DNA of 7,425 nucleotides from Gemmatimonadota bacterium (GCA_030747075.1 JASLLL010000053.1:1-7425); one strand, 5' to 3'; shown: positions 1 to 5,984, numbered from the stretch's first letter. Numbers and translations: made by a program. Notes: a model not told the origin generated them from the letters alone.

Positions 1-29
1 GCTCTTCGCGCCTCCAACAGGCGGTCTTC

Positions 30-1016
30 GTGCCCTTTCGCTACCGCGCGTCACTTCCGGCGGTCGTCGCCGTCATGCTGGTGGCCCCTGCCGCCCCCGC
101 CGCGGACGCCGTGCGCCACATCGCCTTCACCTACTCCGCCATGCTGGACTCCCTCCCCGCCGGAGTCGGCCCCGTCCATATCTTTCTCCCGATCGCGACG
201 AACACTCCGCATCAGCAGGTTCTCTCCCGAGAGATCACCGCGTCCATTCCGGGCGAACTCCGCGAAGAACCCGGCTACGGAAACCTCTTCTGGCACGGAA
301 TGGTCGCGGAGTCAGACGGAGCGCCGATTACCGTGGACATCCGCTGCCTCGTCCGCAGAAGCGGCGTGTCCGCGTCGGCGGATGCCGCGCCGGAGGCGGA
401 CCGGGCCTCGCTTGCACGCTTTCTCGCGCCGAACGCGCTGGTCCCGGTCGGCGGGGAACTCATCGACCCCATTGCCGACACCATCGCACCCGGTGAAGAC
501 TCCCCGCGGAGAATCGCACGCGCGGTTTACGACTATGTCATCGACCACATGGTGTACTCAAAGGAGGGCGCCGGGTGGGGAGCCGGGAATACCTCCTGGG
601 CCTGTGACGCACGCTACGGAAACTGCACCGACTTCCACGCGCTCTTCATTTCCCTCGCGCGGGCGCGGGGAATCCCGGCGCGGTTCGAGATCGGCTTTCC
701 GATTCCCATGGACCGGTCCGCAGGCCGCGTCACGGGTTACCACTGCTGGGTGAACTTCCACCTTCCCGGCGCGGGCTGGATTCCCGCGGATGCCTCCGAA
801 GCGCGCAAGCACCCCGGCCAGCGTGACTTCCTCTTCGGAAATCTCCGCCCGGACAGGATTCGCTTCTCCGTCGGCCGGGATCTGGAGCTTGGCAAGGGAC
901 ACACCACGGGACCATTGAACTTCTTCATCTACCCGCATGTGGAAGTGGCCGGGAAGATCTACGAGGGCGTCACCACGCGGTTTGCGTTTGAGGAGCGACA
1001 CGCGACCACCCCGTGA
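30..1016 (+). CDS. Secreted transglutaminase-like (papain-fold) protein
   Basis: A 328-residue protein with an N-terminal Sec-type signal peptide: basic residues at 4-6, a hydrophobic core at about 9-22, and a likely cleavage after Ala25 (APAA|D). The C-terminal half is a transglutaminase-like domain. The Cys-His-Asp triad is readable as Cys199 (in GNCTDFHAL), His238 (in GYHCWVNF) and Asp254 (in WIPADASEA). The stretch RGIPARFEIGFPIP between Cys and His is typical of the family. Bacterial members act as exported proteases, amidases or crosslinking enzymes; the substrate here is unknown. Residues 26-150 are an unassigned, beta-rich-looking region. The start is GTG with a weak AGGCGG at 19-24, five bases upstream. 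The frame is open to the window edge, so a start further left is possible, although the signal peptide fits this one. The gene converges on the sulfatase gene. Family call is sure; precise function is not. Confidence 0.88.
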   Translation: MPFRYRASLPAVVAVMLVAPAAPAADAVRHIAFTYSAMLDSLPAGVGPVHIFLPIATNTPHQQVLSREITASIPGELREEPGYGNLFWHGMVAESDGAPITVDIRCLVRRSGVSASADAAPEADRASLARFLAPNALVPVGGELIDPIADTIAPGEDSPRRIARAVYDYVIDHMVYSKEGAGWGAGNTSWACDARYGNCTDFHALFISLARARGIPARFEIGFPIPMDRSAGRVTGYHCWVNFHLPGAGWIPADASEARKHPGQRDFLFGNLRPDRIRFSVGRDLELGKGHTTGPLNFFIYPHVEVAGKIYEGVTTRFAFEERHATTP

Positions 1017-1020
1017 GCCC

Positions 1021-1040
1021 CGCGTTCCCCGGGAACCGCG
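1021..1040. terminator. Hairpin just after the transglutaminase-like gene
   Basis: CGCGTTCC (1021-1028) pairs with GGAA-C-CGCG (1032-1040), with one bulged C and a 3-4 base loop. It begins five bases after the TGA stop at 1014-1016. No T-run follows on either strand, so it is at best a Rho-assisted or 3'-end-protecting hairpin. It is also part of the tandem duplication described below. Confidence 0.3.
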
Positions 1041-1104
1041 CGCCGCACACTCCGCCCCGTTCTCCGGGAGCCGGGCGTGATGCGCGGCGCCGCACACTCC
1101 GCCC
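1024..1104. repeat. Imperfect tandem duplication with perfect 18-base direct repeat
   Basis: The 18-mer GCGCCGCACACTCCGCCC occurs at 1040-1057 and again, identically, at 1087-1104. Each copy is preceded by a related hairpin-like sequence, GTTCCCCGGGAACCG at 1024-1038 and GTTCTCCGGGAGCCG at 1059-1073. The left halves are 35 bases apart and the 18-mers 47 bases apart, so the second unit has a 12-base insertion between its halves. The duplication fills nearly all of the convergent gap between the transglutaminase-like stop and the sulfatase stop (TAG, complement of 1106-1108). Confidence 0.75.
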
Positions 1105-1105
1105 G

Positions 1106-3406
1106 CTACTGCACATACCCGAGCGCACGAAGCCTCTCCAGCGATTCCGGATCGAGCGCCACCGGCCGGTCTCCCGCGGGTTCCGCCGCGCCTCGCAAGG
1201 TGGTGAGCCACTCCACGGCCTGCCGGGCCATCTCCGCCGCACGCGCCGGTTCTTCCACCGCCAGATTCACCTGTTCGCCGGGATCCTCATCGGGGCGAAT
1301 CAGCAGCGTGTCCGCCGGTCCATGCCCGGCGTAGTCGCGGACGATCACCTTGGCCCCGCCCGCGTACATCGCCACCTCTCCCCGAACCGCCTCATCCGCG
1401 AGCACTTCCGGCTTGAGCCGATCCTCCAGCCGAATCAGGTGCGCGAAGATCGGCCGGTCGTCTCCCTCGCGAAGAAGACTCCGCCCTTCGACGCCCGCGG
1501 GAAGTCTCGCGCCTGCCAGCTCCGCGAAGGTCGGGAGAATGTCGAGCGAGGTGACCCGATCCGTCCGAAGAACGCCGCCTTCCCCGCCGGGCAGGCGCAC
1601 AAGAAGCGGCACGCGAAGCGTCTCGGCCCACAACCCGTTTCCGTGCCCCATCTTTCCGTGTTCGCGGAACTCCTCGCCATGGTCGGCCACGACCACCACA
1701 CCCGCTCGATTCAGCACCCCCTGCGCTTCCAGTTCCGCGAGGATTCGCCCGAAGAAGTGGTCCGCCGCGCGGATGTCTCTCGCGTACCTCGCGAATGCGC
1801 GCGTTCCGCGAAGCGACGAATCGCCGCGGGTCATTCCCGGGATCGCCGCGAAGGGTGCGCGCGGACGATACGGCGCGTGTGGATCGTTCGGGTGGATGTA
1901 GAGAAAGAGCGGGGCGTCCGTCCGGTCCGCGATCCAGTCCCGGAAGGTCGTGTGGATGGCCTCGCTCGTGCCGCTGGGATCCGACCGTGTCCACCCCGAT
2001 GGAATGCGTCCCCCCGGCGACACCGCGCGCCACCGATCGAAGAGCGCACCGGGTTCGAAGACCACATCGAAGCCCCGCTCCAGCCCGGCGGCGCGCCCCG
2101 CGTTCGGGTTGGTCACGAAGGCGACCGTGAAGTAGCCGCGCTCCCGGAGAACTTCGGCAAGGGTGGGAATGGACGCGGGGAGGGTCGCGTGTTCGTGCTG
2201 GACGCCGTGGGCCGGGCCGGATCGCGAGGTCAGAATGGACGCCGCTGCGGGACGCGTCCAACTGGAGGCGGAGATGCACTCGCGAAAGAGAACGGCCCGC
2301 CGGGAGAATGCCCCCAGCGCGGGAGAGGTTCGTCCGGGGTAGCCATACGGCTCCAGAAGATCGGAACGCAGCGTGTCGATCTCGTAGAGAACGAGAGGCG
2401 GGAGCGTTCCCGCACCGTGCGCAATGACCGGGGCGCCCCAGTAGACAAAGCCGTCGCCTTCGCCGGCGGTCACGACCAGCGCAATCTCCCGCCCGCCGAA
2501 CTGAGCGAGGTCCGCGCCCGCCGCTTCCCACGCGCGGGGGCGTGCGGGGACCCCCTCGTGGAGGACGACCGCCGGTGCGCCCGGAAGGGCCGCCGTGATG
2601 CGAAGTCCGGGCGGAATCCGCCCTTCGTTCGCAACCAGGAATCGCAGTCGCCCCGACTCGGGCAGGCGAACCGAAAACGACGCGTCCATTCCGGCCGGAA
2701 ACGCGACCGACGCGGCCTCGATGCCCCCGAAGGCGCGCCTGAGAGCGCCCCCGGTCCGCGAAGCCGCCAACTCTTCCCGGGTGACGATCCGGAGCGACTC
2801 GACCCGGAGCGCCCCGGAAGGGCCGTCCCATTCCGCCGAGAGGAGAACCCGGTCGATTTCGCCGTCCACATCCCATGCGGCGGGAACGGCAATGCGATAG
2901 ACCTGCATCCGGCCCGCGGCGGCTCGAATGCGGGTGCCGTGGGATCGCGTCGCGCCGCCGGGGACGCTTCGCGAAAGCCCGGCCACGACCCGGCGCGCGT
3001 GCTCTCCGTCGGGGGGATCCCAGTACACGCCAAAGTACTCGCCGTCGGAGAGTTCCGCGCGTACTTCAATCTCAGCCACATCCCCCACTCGAAGGGCGCA
3101 TCCACGAGGCCCGGCCAGAACAGCACCCTTTCGCCCTCCGCTCAGAACGATCGAGGAGTCGGCGGCGGACACTTCTCCGGCAACGGCGGACCAGCCTGCG
3201 GAGTCAGCCGGGAAGGTCCACGCAAGGCCCGTGCGAATCGACCCGGCGGCGCCTTCTGTACGCTCCGCAAGCGCGGCGGCGGCACGCTCCGCCAGATGGA
3301 TGACGCCGGGTGCGGCGGGCGGCTCGTGAGGCGCGCGGGAGCAGGACGACGCGAGAATCGCGGAGGCGGTGATGAGAGACAGAGCCGATGACACCGCACA
3401 ACGCAC
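1106..3406 (-). CDS. Sulfatase / alkaline-phosphatase-superfamily hydrolase, putative lipoprotein
   Basis: A 766-residue protein from the preferred GTG start at 3406. The leader has a hydrophobic stretch ending LASSC (Cys22), a near-lipobox with Ala at -3, so it is probably a lipoprotein or otherwise exported. Residues about 60-330 look like unassigned beta-sandwich modules. The sulfatase-type domain begins at about residue 337 (LVLYEIDTLRSD, metal Asp344). The nucleophile segment is SWTRPAAAS, with Thr384 where formylglycine-forming Cys/Ser normally sits. Downstream are LYIHPNDPHAPY (His510), the metal motif VVADHGEEFREHG (Asp575, His576), GHG (His588), RVPLLVRLPG, and the subfamily-typical ending LRALGYV. 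The fold suggests hydrolysis of a sulfate or phosphate ester. Thr instead of Cys/Ser recalls the lipoteichoic-acid synthase and phosphoethanolamine-transferase branches, but Ala replaces the usual Arg/His in the same motif, so activity is uncertain. It lies downstream of the zinc-ribbon gene and has its own candidate promoter. An ATG at 3493 would add 29 residues but lies upstream of that promoter. Confidence 0.9.
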   Translation of the reverse strand: MRCAVSSALSLITASAILASSCSRAPHEPPAAPGVIHLAERAAAALAERTEGAAGSIRTGLAWTFPADSAGWSAVAGEVSAADSSIVLSGGRKGAVLAGPRGCALRVGDVAEIEVRAELSDGEYFGVYWDPPDGEHARRVVAGLSRSVPGGATRSHGTRIRAAAGRMQVYRIAVPAAWDVDGEIDRVLLSAEWDGPSGALRVESLRIVTREELAASRTGGALRRAFGGIEAASVAFPAGMDASFSVRLPESGRLRFLVANEGRIPPGLRITAALPGAPAVVLHEGVPARPRAWEAAGADLAQFGGREIALVVTAGEGDGFVYWGAPVIAHGAGTLPPLVLYEIDTLRSDLLEPYGYPGRTSPALGAFSRRAVLFRECISASSWTRPAAASILTSRSGPAHGVQHEHATLPASIPTLAEVLRERGYFTVAFVTNPNAGRAAGLERGFDVVFEPGALFDRWRAVSPGGRIPSGWTRSDPSGTSEAIHTTFRDWIADRTDAPLFLYIHPNDPHAPYRPRAPFAAIPGMTRGDSSLRGTRAFARYARDIRAADHFFGRILAELEAQGVLNRAGVVVVADHGEEFREHGKMGHGNGLWAETLRVPLLVRLPGGEGGVLRTDRVTSLDILPTFAELAGARLPAGVEGRSLLREGDDRPIFAHLIRLEDRLKPEVLADEAVRGEVAMYAGGAKVIVRDYAGHGPADTLLIRPDEDPGEQVNLAVEEPARAAEMARQAVEWLTTLRGAAEPAGDRPVALDPESLERLRALGYVQ

Positions 3407-3412
3407 GGACCG

Positions 3413-3418
3413 CTCCTC
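3413..3418 (-). promoter_or_regulatory. Shine-Dalgarno deciding the sulfatase start
   Basis: On the minus strand GAGGAG stands six bases before GTG (3406-3404). This, with the signal peptide that begins right after it, favours the GTG over the in-frame ATGs at 3493 and 3445, neither of which is needed for the leader. Confidence 0.7.
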
Positions 3419-3435
3419 GGAGAACAGGACGCGGC

Positions 3436-3465
3436 AGTGTAGCATCGGGGCGGGCGTTGCGTCAG
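3436..3465 (-). promoter_or_regulatory. Sigma70-like extended -10 promoter of the sulfatase gene
   Basis: On the minus strand, -35 CTGACG (3465-3460) and -10 TACACT (3441-3436) are separated by 18 bases. The -10 is preceded by TGC, giving an extended -10 (TGCTACACT). Each hexamer matches consensus at four of six positions. Predicted initiation near 3429 leaves a leader of roughly 23 bases carrying the GAGGAG Shine-Dalgarno. If right, the sulfatase can be transcribed independently of the zinc-ribbon gene upstream. Confidence 0.5.
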
Positions 3466-3494
3466 TCCGCTTCCGCGACAGCCTTTGCCGCAAC

Positions 3495-3517
3495 CCCGCG
3501 GCTGCGTCTTCCGCGGG
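3495..3517. other. 7-bp GC hairpin in the zinc-ribbon/sulfatase gap
   Basis: CCCGCGG (3495-3501) and CCGCGGG (3511-3517) form a perfect inverted repeat with a nine-base loop. It lies just upstream of the sulfatase promoter on the minus strand, with no following T-run. It could be a weak terminator for the upstream gene or a protein site. In the same gap, GCTTCCGCGAC occurs twice (3469-3479 and 3528-3538). Confidence 0.3.
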
Positions 3518-3539
3518 CGGAGGCTCGGCTTCCGCGACG

Positions 3540-3563
3540 GCACCTCTATGCGGCAGATGGTGC
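3540..3563 (-). terminator. Hairpin after the zinc-ribbon gene, terminator-like
   Basis: GCACC-TCT (3540-3547) pairs with AGA-T-GGTGC (3555-3563). This gives an 8-bp stem with one bulged base and a seven-base loop, starting about 15 bases past the TAG stop on the minus strand. No U-tract follows, so intrinsic termination is doubtful. Its place between the stop and the sulfatase promoter fits a transcription boundary. Confidence 0.35.
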
Positions 3564-3578
3564 TTGCGAGGACCCGAC

Positions 3579-3767
3579 CTAGCAGTCGTCCGATGCAGCA
3601 GGGACGGACCCCAGCTTGCTGACCAGTTCCTCCGGGCGGTGGATCAGCACCGGCATGCACTGCGAGCAAACCCAGGCGGGGCTCCCGGAGAAGCGGATCG
3701 AGATGAGCGGGATGGCGGTCTCTGAGGTGCCGCAACTGAGGCAGGTGCAGGGGTCGGTCGGGGTCAT
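3579..3767 (-). CDS. Small four-cysteine zinc-ribbon-like protein
   Basis: A 62-residue protein with two CxxC knuckles: Cys9/Cys12 (CLSCG) and Cys34/Cys37 (WVCSQC). They are separated by 21 residues containing a short beta-like stretch (IPLISIRF), and are followed by MPVLIHRPEEL. Extra cysteines at 7 and 62 are not part of the pair pattern. This fits a treble-clef or zinc-ribbon fold binding one zinc ion. It resembles, from memory, small uncharacterised bacterial proteins of the form WICPxHLPxLIHKPxxL, but I cannot name a function. There is no signal peptide or membrane segment, so it is probably cytoplasmic. The start is ATG, with a strong AAGGAG (3774-3779) six bases upstream, which makes this a real gene despite its size. 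It lies 91 bases downstream of the DUF4236-TPR gene on the same strand, so co-transcription is possible. Confidence 0.8.
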   Translation of the reverse strand: MTPTDPCTCLSCGTSETAIPLISIRFSGSPAWVCSQCMPVLIHRPEELVSKLGSVPAASDDC

Positions 3768-3773
3768 GGGTGT

Positions 3774-3779
3774 CTCCTT
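3774..3779 (-). promoter_or_regulatory. Shine-Dalgarno of the zinc-ribbon gene
   Basis: AAGGAG on the minus strand, six bases before the ATG at 3767. It is one of the best Shine-Dalgarno sequences in the window and supports translation of this short frame. Confidence 0.75.
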
Positions 3780-3786
3780 GCTAATC

Positions 3787-3827
3787 AGAAAAGTGGCCCG
3801 GAAAGCCCGTCAGTCTGCCCGTTCCGG
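3787..3827 (-). terminator. Weak terminator-like structure after the DUF4236-TPR gene
   Basis: On the minus strand, CCGGAA (3827-3822) can pair with TTCCGG (3803-3798) across an 18-base loop. It is followed within a few bases by a T-rich stretch, CTTTTCTGATT (TTTT at 3792-3789). The stem is short and the loop long, so any termination is likely partial. Confidence 0.25.
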
Positions 3828-3858
3828 CGGCGAAAGTCCAGTTCGGTCGGGCGCTCCG

Positions 3859-4950
3859 TCAGTCGAGCTCCAGTCGCTCCGCGACATCCTCATACCCGGA
3901 GCACTCCGAGAAGATGTGTTCCAGATCCGCGCGAAGTTCCCGCGGCTTTCCCAGTGCCTCGCTGCAGAGGGCGCGCTCGTAACGGAGCGCCAGGAGGAGT
4001 TCCGGCGGACGGTCCTTCTTGCGGCGGAGCACCAGCGACAACAGCCGCCGCGCCGGGTCCGGCATTCCCAGAAGACGCAGTGCGCGCGCCTTGAAGAGCA
4101 GGAGATTCCCGTGAGCGGATGATTCGTTTTCGACGCCTTCCCCGAGTTCCACAACCCGACGCAGATTCACTCGGGACGGTTCCTCCGCATCCAGCAGGAG
4201 GTCCGCAATCGACAGGCGGATGATGACATCCTCCGGGGATTCCGCGCGAAGGTCCTCCAGTGCCTCGATCGCCTCGTCCATCCGGTCCAGCTCCTGATAC
4301 GCCTCCGCAAGAGCCAGGAGGACACCCCGCCGACAGGGACGAATGAGCGCGCTCACCTCTTCCGTCACACCGATCTCAAGCGCCGCGTCCAGTCCGTACT
4401 TGCCGAGGTGGAAGCCGAGGTTCGACTCCCCTTCCAGCGCGCGGGCAAGAAGAGCGACCGCGTCTTCCCAGCGCCCCTCTTCCAGCGCCAGCGCTCCGGC
4501 AACATAGGCTCCGTCAGCCATCCCGGCGGCCCGTTCAAGATCATGACGCGCAGCCTCCCGATTCCCCAGAGCCAGCTCGCGCAGGCCGTTCACCAGCGCC
4601 GCCTCTTCGGGCGGTGCGGAGAGGTCGTCGAAGTGTTCCCGAATCTCCTGCTGCTCCGACTCCGAGGCGGTCGTCGGCTCCGGAGGAAGAGAAGGTGAGG
4701 TTGCGGAATCCGGGGCGCATGTGCGCTCACCCGCCCCGGCTCGCTTCTTCTTGCCCCGGCGCTTCTTCACCGTGTAGAAGAGCCCCGTTCCCGTCAGTCC
4801 GCCGGTAGCCCGGAGGCCGTGTGGCCCGAATGTCGCCTTCGCGGCCCTCGGCCCGACGGAGACCGACAGCTTCCCCTGCAGGATGCTCTTGCTGAGGTTC
4901 AGCGTGACACCGGGCGCAATCCGTATACGCCTCCAGAATCGAAATCCCAC
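3859..4950 (-). CDS. DUF4236 domain protein with C-terminal TPR region
   Basis: A 363-residue protein from the preferred GTG at 4950. Residues 1-62 match the DUF4236 pattern: MGFRFWRRIRIAPGVTLNLS, then KLSVSVGPRAAKATFGPHG, LRATGGLTGTGLFYT. A strongly basic patch KKRRGKKKR follows (about 62-70), then a Ser/Pro/Glu-rich, probably disordered linker to about residue 110. The rest is alpha-helical with TPR-like repeats, clearest at about 111-155 (GNREAARHDLERAAG, EEGRWEDAVALLARALE), 189-215 (LLALAEAYQELDRMDEAIEALEDL) and 255-320. DUF4236 has no established function; TPRs mediate protein contacts. No signal peptide or transmembrane segment is seen. The GTG two codons upstream (4956) overlaps the Shine-Dalgarno and is unlikely to be used; starting at 4950 gives the family's usual MGFRF start. 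The gene is divergent from the HAD gene and first of three minus-strand genes. Domain call is secure, role unknown. Confidence 0.88.
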   Translation of the reverse strand: MGFRFWRRIRIAPGVTLNLSKSILQGKLSVSVGPRAAKATFGPHGLRATGGLTGTGLFYTVKKRRGKKKRAGAGERTCAPDSATSPSLPPEPTTASESEQQEIREHFDDLSAPPEEAALVNGLRELALGNREAARHDLERAAGMADGAYVAGALALEEGRWEDAVALLARALEGESNLGFHLGKYGLDAALEIGVTEEVSALIRPCRRGVLLALAEAYQELDRMDEAIEALEDLRAESPEDVIIRLSIADLLLDAEEPSRVNLRRVVELGEGVENESSAHGNLLLFKARALRLLGMPDPARRLLSLVLRRKKDRPPELLLALRYERALCSEALGKPRELRADLEHIFSECSGYEDVAERLELD

Positions 4951-4955
4951 ACGCA

Positions 4956-4961
4956 CCTCCC
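4956..4961 (-). promoter_or_regulatory. Shine-Dalgarno deciding the DUF4236-TPR start
   Basis: GGGAGG on the minus strand is five bases before the GTG at 4950-4948. The alternative in-frame GTG at 4956-4954 shares a base with this motif and so cannot use it. Confidence 0.7.
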
Positions 4962-4966
4962 ATCGC

Positions 4967-4982
4967 GTCGCGGCATCGCGAC
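4967..4982. other. Perfect 6-bp inverted repeat in the divergent promoter region
   Basis: GTCGCG-GCAT-CGCGAC is a perfect 6-bp stem with a four-base loop. It lies six to 21 bases upstream of the DUF4236 Shine-Dalgarno, between the divergent DUF4236 and HAD genes. It could be a repressor half-site pair or a 5'-leader hairpin. A second small palindrome, ATTCGAAT, is at 5030-5037, nearer the HAD gene. No convincing -35/-10 pair was found on either strand here. Confidence 0.35.
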
Positions 4983-5059
4983 AACAAACTACCGCCGAAA
5001 CAGGGTACCCTCTCGGGCGGGTCTATGGTATTCGAATCGAGTGCCGTGCAACATCTCCC

Positions 5060-5065
5060 GGGAGG
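5060..5065 (+). promoter_or_regulatory. Shine-Dalgarno deciding the HAD gene start
   Basis: GGGAGG, five bases before the GTG at 5071. The frame is open upstream to 4819, but that extension would overlap the DUF4236 gene and add residues foreign to the HAD fold, so 5071 is preferred. Confidence 0.75.
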
Positions 5066-5070
5066 TTCTG

Positions 5071-5850
5071 GTGAATCCTGTTCGCATGGTCCTGCTCGAC
5101 ATCGACGGGACCCTCGCCGAGGGAATCGGCAGAGCGGCCTTTCCCGGGGCCGCGGAAGCGGTCCGCGCGCTCCTGGACCACTACCCGGTGCGCTATGTCA
5201 CCAACGCCACCTCCTGCACGCGGGCAGCCCTCGTAGCACGGCTTGAGGCCGACGGGTTCCCGGTGGAGGAATGCCCCGTCGTGACCCCCGCCACGCTTGC
5301 GCGCAGTGTCCTGACCGGGCGCGACGACACGCGCGGAGTGCTCCTTTGTGACCCAAAGGCAAGGGAGGATCTCGCGTGGTTCCGCGAGACGCCTCCTGAT
5401 GAAGCGCGCGCGGTGCTGGTGGCGACGGAAGCGCACCGCCTTCGCGTGGGAGATCTTGCGGGGGCCGTGGAGGCTCTGCACTCCGGTGCCACGCTGTACA
5501 CACTCCAGCAAAACCGGGTCTTCCGGCGAGACGGCCGTCTCCTCACCGACCTCGGGCCGGTGGCTGCCTTTCTGGGGTACGCCGCCGATGTCGCATGGGA
5601 GAACCTCGGGAAGCCGTCTCCACTCCTCTTCCGGACGCTCGCGGCAGAGTCCGGCATCGATCCCGGGCACATGGTGATGGTCGGGGATGACGCGGAGTTC
5701 GACTGCGCAGGCGCCCTTCGTGCGGGTGTGGGAAGCGCGGTACTCGTCCGAACAGGGAAGTACAGGCCTTCAGACGAGAACCGGGTGCCCCCCCCGCCGA
5801 CGCATGTCGTGGACTCCATCGCGGACCTCCCCGCGCTCCTGGCGGGGTAA
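5071..5850 (+). CDS. HAD-superfamily subfamily IIA hydrolase, LHPP-like phosphatase
   Basis: A 259-residue protein with all four HAD motifs. Motif I is MVLLDIDGTL (nucleophile Asp10, acid/base Asp12), motif II is VTN (Thr44, Asn45), motif III is the Lys181 of ENLGKPSP, and motif IV is MVGDDAEFDCAGA (Asp196, Asp197). The C2-type cap between motifs II and III places it in subfamily IIA with NagD. The segment VRTGKYRPSDEN near the C terminus and GKPSPLLF closely match the LHPP-type branch (phospholysine/phosphohistidine inorganic pyrophosphate phosphatase; TIGR01458-like). It should be a cytoplasmic Mg-dependent phosphatase of small phosphorylated substrates or pyrophosphate; the actual substrate cannot be read from sequence. 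The length is normal for the family. It starts with GTG after GGGAGG, is divergent from DUF4236-TPR and convergent with hemA. A run of eight C (5788-5795) encodes VPPPP and keeps the frame. Confidence 0.9.
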   Translation: MNPVRMVLLDIDGTLAEGIGRAAFPGAAEAVRALLDHYPVRYVTNATSCTRAALVARLEADGFPVEECPVVTPATLARSVLTGRDDTRGVLLCDPKAREDLAWFRETPPDEARAVLVATEAHRLRVGDLAGAVEALHSGATLYTLQQNRVFRRDGRLLTDLGPVAAFLGYAADVAWENLGKPSPLLFRTLAAESGIDPGHMVMVGDDAEFDCAGALRAGVGSAVLVRTGKYRPSDENRVPPPPTHVVDSIADLPALLAG

Positions 5851-5855
5851 CCCCG
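5829..5855 (+). other. GC-rich hairpins spanning the HAD stop codon
   Basis: CCCCGC (5829-5834) pairs with GCGGGG (5842-5847). Alternatively GGGG (5844-5847) can fold onto CCCC (5851-5854) around the TAA stop. The two are mutually exclusive and neither has a T-run, so neither is a standard terminator. Confidence 0.25.
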
Positions 5856-5920
5856 TCTCCGGGCGCATTCTGAGGTCCCTGACGCGTTTGAATCCGGAAG
5901 GTGAGGCGTGCTGGAATCGG

Positions 5921-5947
5921 AGCTCTCAGGCTGATCTGAGCGCAGCT
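5921..5947. terminator. Hairpin in the HAD/hemA gap, possible 3' end
   Basis: AGCTCTCAG (5921-5929) pairs with CTGAG (5936-5940) and, past a three-base bulge, AGCT (5944-5947), around a six-base loop. It lies 70 bases past the HAD stop. No U-tract follows, so termination is speculative. Confidence 0.25.
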
Positions 5948-5984
5948 TGCCCGGCGTAGCCCCGTTCCCCGTCTACTTCCCGAT

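Noticed and set aside
558-1211. A 217-codon minus-strand frame opposite the transglutaminase-like gene
   Set aside because: Opposes the catalytic Cys-His-Asp region of a convincing gene, has no motif, and would run into the sulfatase 3' end.
1392-2876. A 494-codon minus-strand frame inside the sulfatase gene
   Set aside because: Alternate frame of the same gene, very Arg/Gly-rich and without domains.
1013-3391. A 792-codon open frame on the + strand, opposite the sulfatase gene
   Set aside because: It mirrors the sulfatase gene in GC-rich DNA. Its translation is Arg/Gly-rich with no recognisable motif, while the minus strand gives clear sulfatase motifs.
3407-3493. The ATG at 3493 as the sulfatase start
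   Set aside because: It lies upstream of the candidate promoter and adds a charged segment before the signal peptide; the GTG at 3406 has a strong Shine-Dalgarno.
3780-3800. A promoter immediately before the zinc-ribbon gene (TGATTA as -10)
   Set aside because: It would start transcription in or after the Shine-Dalgarno, so it cannot serve that start codon.
5006-5034. Possible + strand promoter for the HAD gene (TACCCT with TGG-TATTCG)
   Set aside because: Both hexamers match consensus poorly; only the TG extension fits.
4819-5070. An 84-residue N-terminal extension of the HAD protein
   Set aside because: It overlaps the DUF4236 gene on the other strand, is not part of the HAD-IIA fold, and the GGGAGG plus GTG at 5071 explains the start better.
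5788-5795. Run of eight C in the HAD gene (a second one at 7203-7210 in hemA) as a phase-variable tract
   Set aside because: Both reading frames are intact, eight bases is short, and such runs are expected in GC-rich genes; hemA is an unlikely phase-variable gene.
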